DNA of 58,371 nt from Micromonospora thermarum (lineage in GTDB: Bacteria; Actinomycetota; Actinomycetes; Mycobacteriales; Micromonosporaceae). The notes beneath the pieces are model-generated. The model did not search any database, was not told the DNA's origin, and saw only the letters and a program-made list of their open reading frames with translations. A program made the translations under genes and the position numbers. Below, piece by piece: positions 58,262-58,371 of this stretch. Within the stretch, counting starts at the first letter, position 1, and each line of letters begins with the position of its first letter. The stretch covers positions 1 through 58,371 of the forward strand of contig NZ_JAATEO010000033.1 of assembly GCF_012034245.1 (NCBI RefSeq). Direction: 5' to 3'.

Positions 58262-58371
58262 GTTGGTCCGATGGGTCGGGCTGGGGTTGGTCCGTGGGCC
58301 GGGCTCGGGGTTCGTCGGTGCGTTCCGGCTTTGGTCGTTGGTTGCGGTGGTTGGGGTGGGGCCCGCCGTGC
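58262..58371. repeat. G/T-rich imperfect tandem repeat at the right edge
   Basis: Two 24-nt units beginning GTTGGTCCG and ending CTGGG or CTCGGG (58262-58285 and 58286-58309) are followed by degenerate GTTGG-containing sequence to the window end. The plus strand has almost no A. No convincing coding frame was seen; the tract continues beyond the window. Confidence 0.45.

Noticed and set aside
1..58371. CRISPR arrays, tRNA genes, rRNA genes and prophage modules
   Set aside because: No regularly spaced direct repeats, no cloverleaf with CCA-type ends and no phage structural genes were seen by eye; a tRNAscan-SE and CRISPR-finder run would settle it.

Overview
The window is high-GC actinobacterial chromosome, most like Micromonospora or a relative in the Micromonosporaceae. 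The case rests on GC-saturated third codon positions, frequent GTG starts, a complete Pup-proteasome locus, and a gene order that matches the mycobacterial pepE / 5'-3' exonuclease / helY / tatC-tatA / pafC-pafB / pafA / prcA-prcB-pup / dop / mpa / trmI / RecB-like block. About 50 protein genes are called. No rRNA or tRNA gene was seen.

Left part (1-16.2 kb). A polyprenol-phosphate mannose synthase (cut by the edge) and apolipoprotein N-acyltransferase form an envelope operon. Next comes a stretch without a convincing protein that looks like an independent minus-strand ncRNA unit, then a decayed IS200/IS605 element in which both tnpA and tnpB carry frameshifts. A six-gene minus-strand operon (kdd, amidohydrolase, kamD, kamE, kal-like, MutL-like) faces a divergent kamA; together they encode most of the lysine 2,3-/5,6-aminomutase degradation route, lacking only a recognisable kce. 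The shared intergenic region carries a 13-bp imperfect inverted repeat. LtrA, YnfA, CsbD, a histidine phosphatase and an Lrp/AsnC regulator follow.

Middle part (16.2-34.7 kb). Acyl-CoA dehydrogenase with an M24 peptidase, a VOC protein, a small membrane protein, a 5'-3' exonuclease, a stand-alone MHYT sensor and the HelY helicase are followed by a lineage insertion: HAD phosphatase, LysR/EamA divergent pair, a lipid kinase, and a response regulator-membrane protein-histidine kinase trio whose kinase is frameshifted in a short G tract. Then come tatC-tatA, a small membrane-anchored coiled-coil protein, and the pafC-pafB WYL regulators.

Proteasome part (34.8-52.8 kb). CDF transporter, DUF3866, AhpD-like protein, TetR, pafA, a lone rfbB-like dehydratase, prcA, prcB, an endonuclease VII-type gene overlapping prcB, pup, dop, a lipoprotein-like fragment, mpa, a ferredoxin, an unknown gene, trmI, a site-2 protease with CBS domains, a RecB-like nuclease and a response regulator coupled to it.

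Right end (52.8-58.4 kb). Two inverted fragments of a glucosidase-type glycoside hydrolase form a gene graveyard, then an intact ABC ATPase/FtsX permease pair, a strong 19-bp terminator hairpin, a HAD phosphatase and a G/T-rich repeat tract.

A recurring signal is a TANNNT hexamer 6-8 nt before the start codon at about fifteen genes. It suggests widespread leaderless transcription and was used here to choose several starts.
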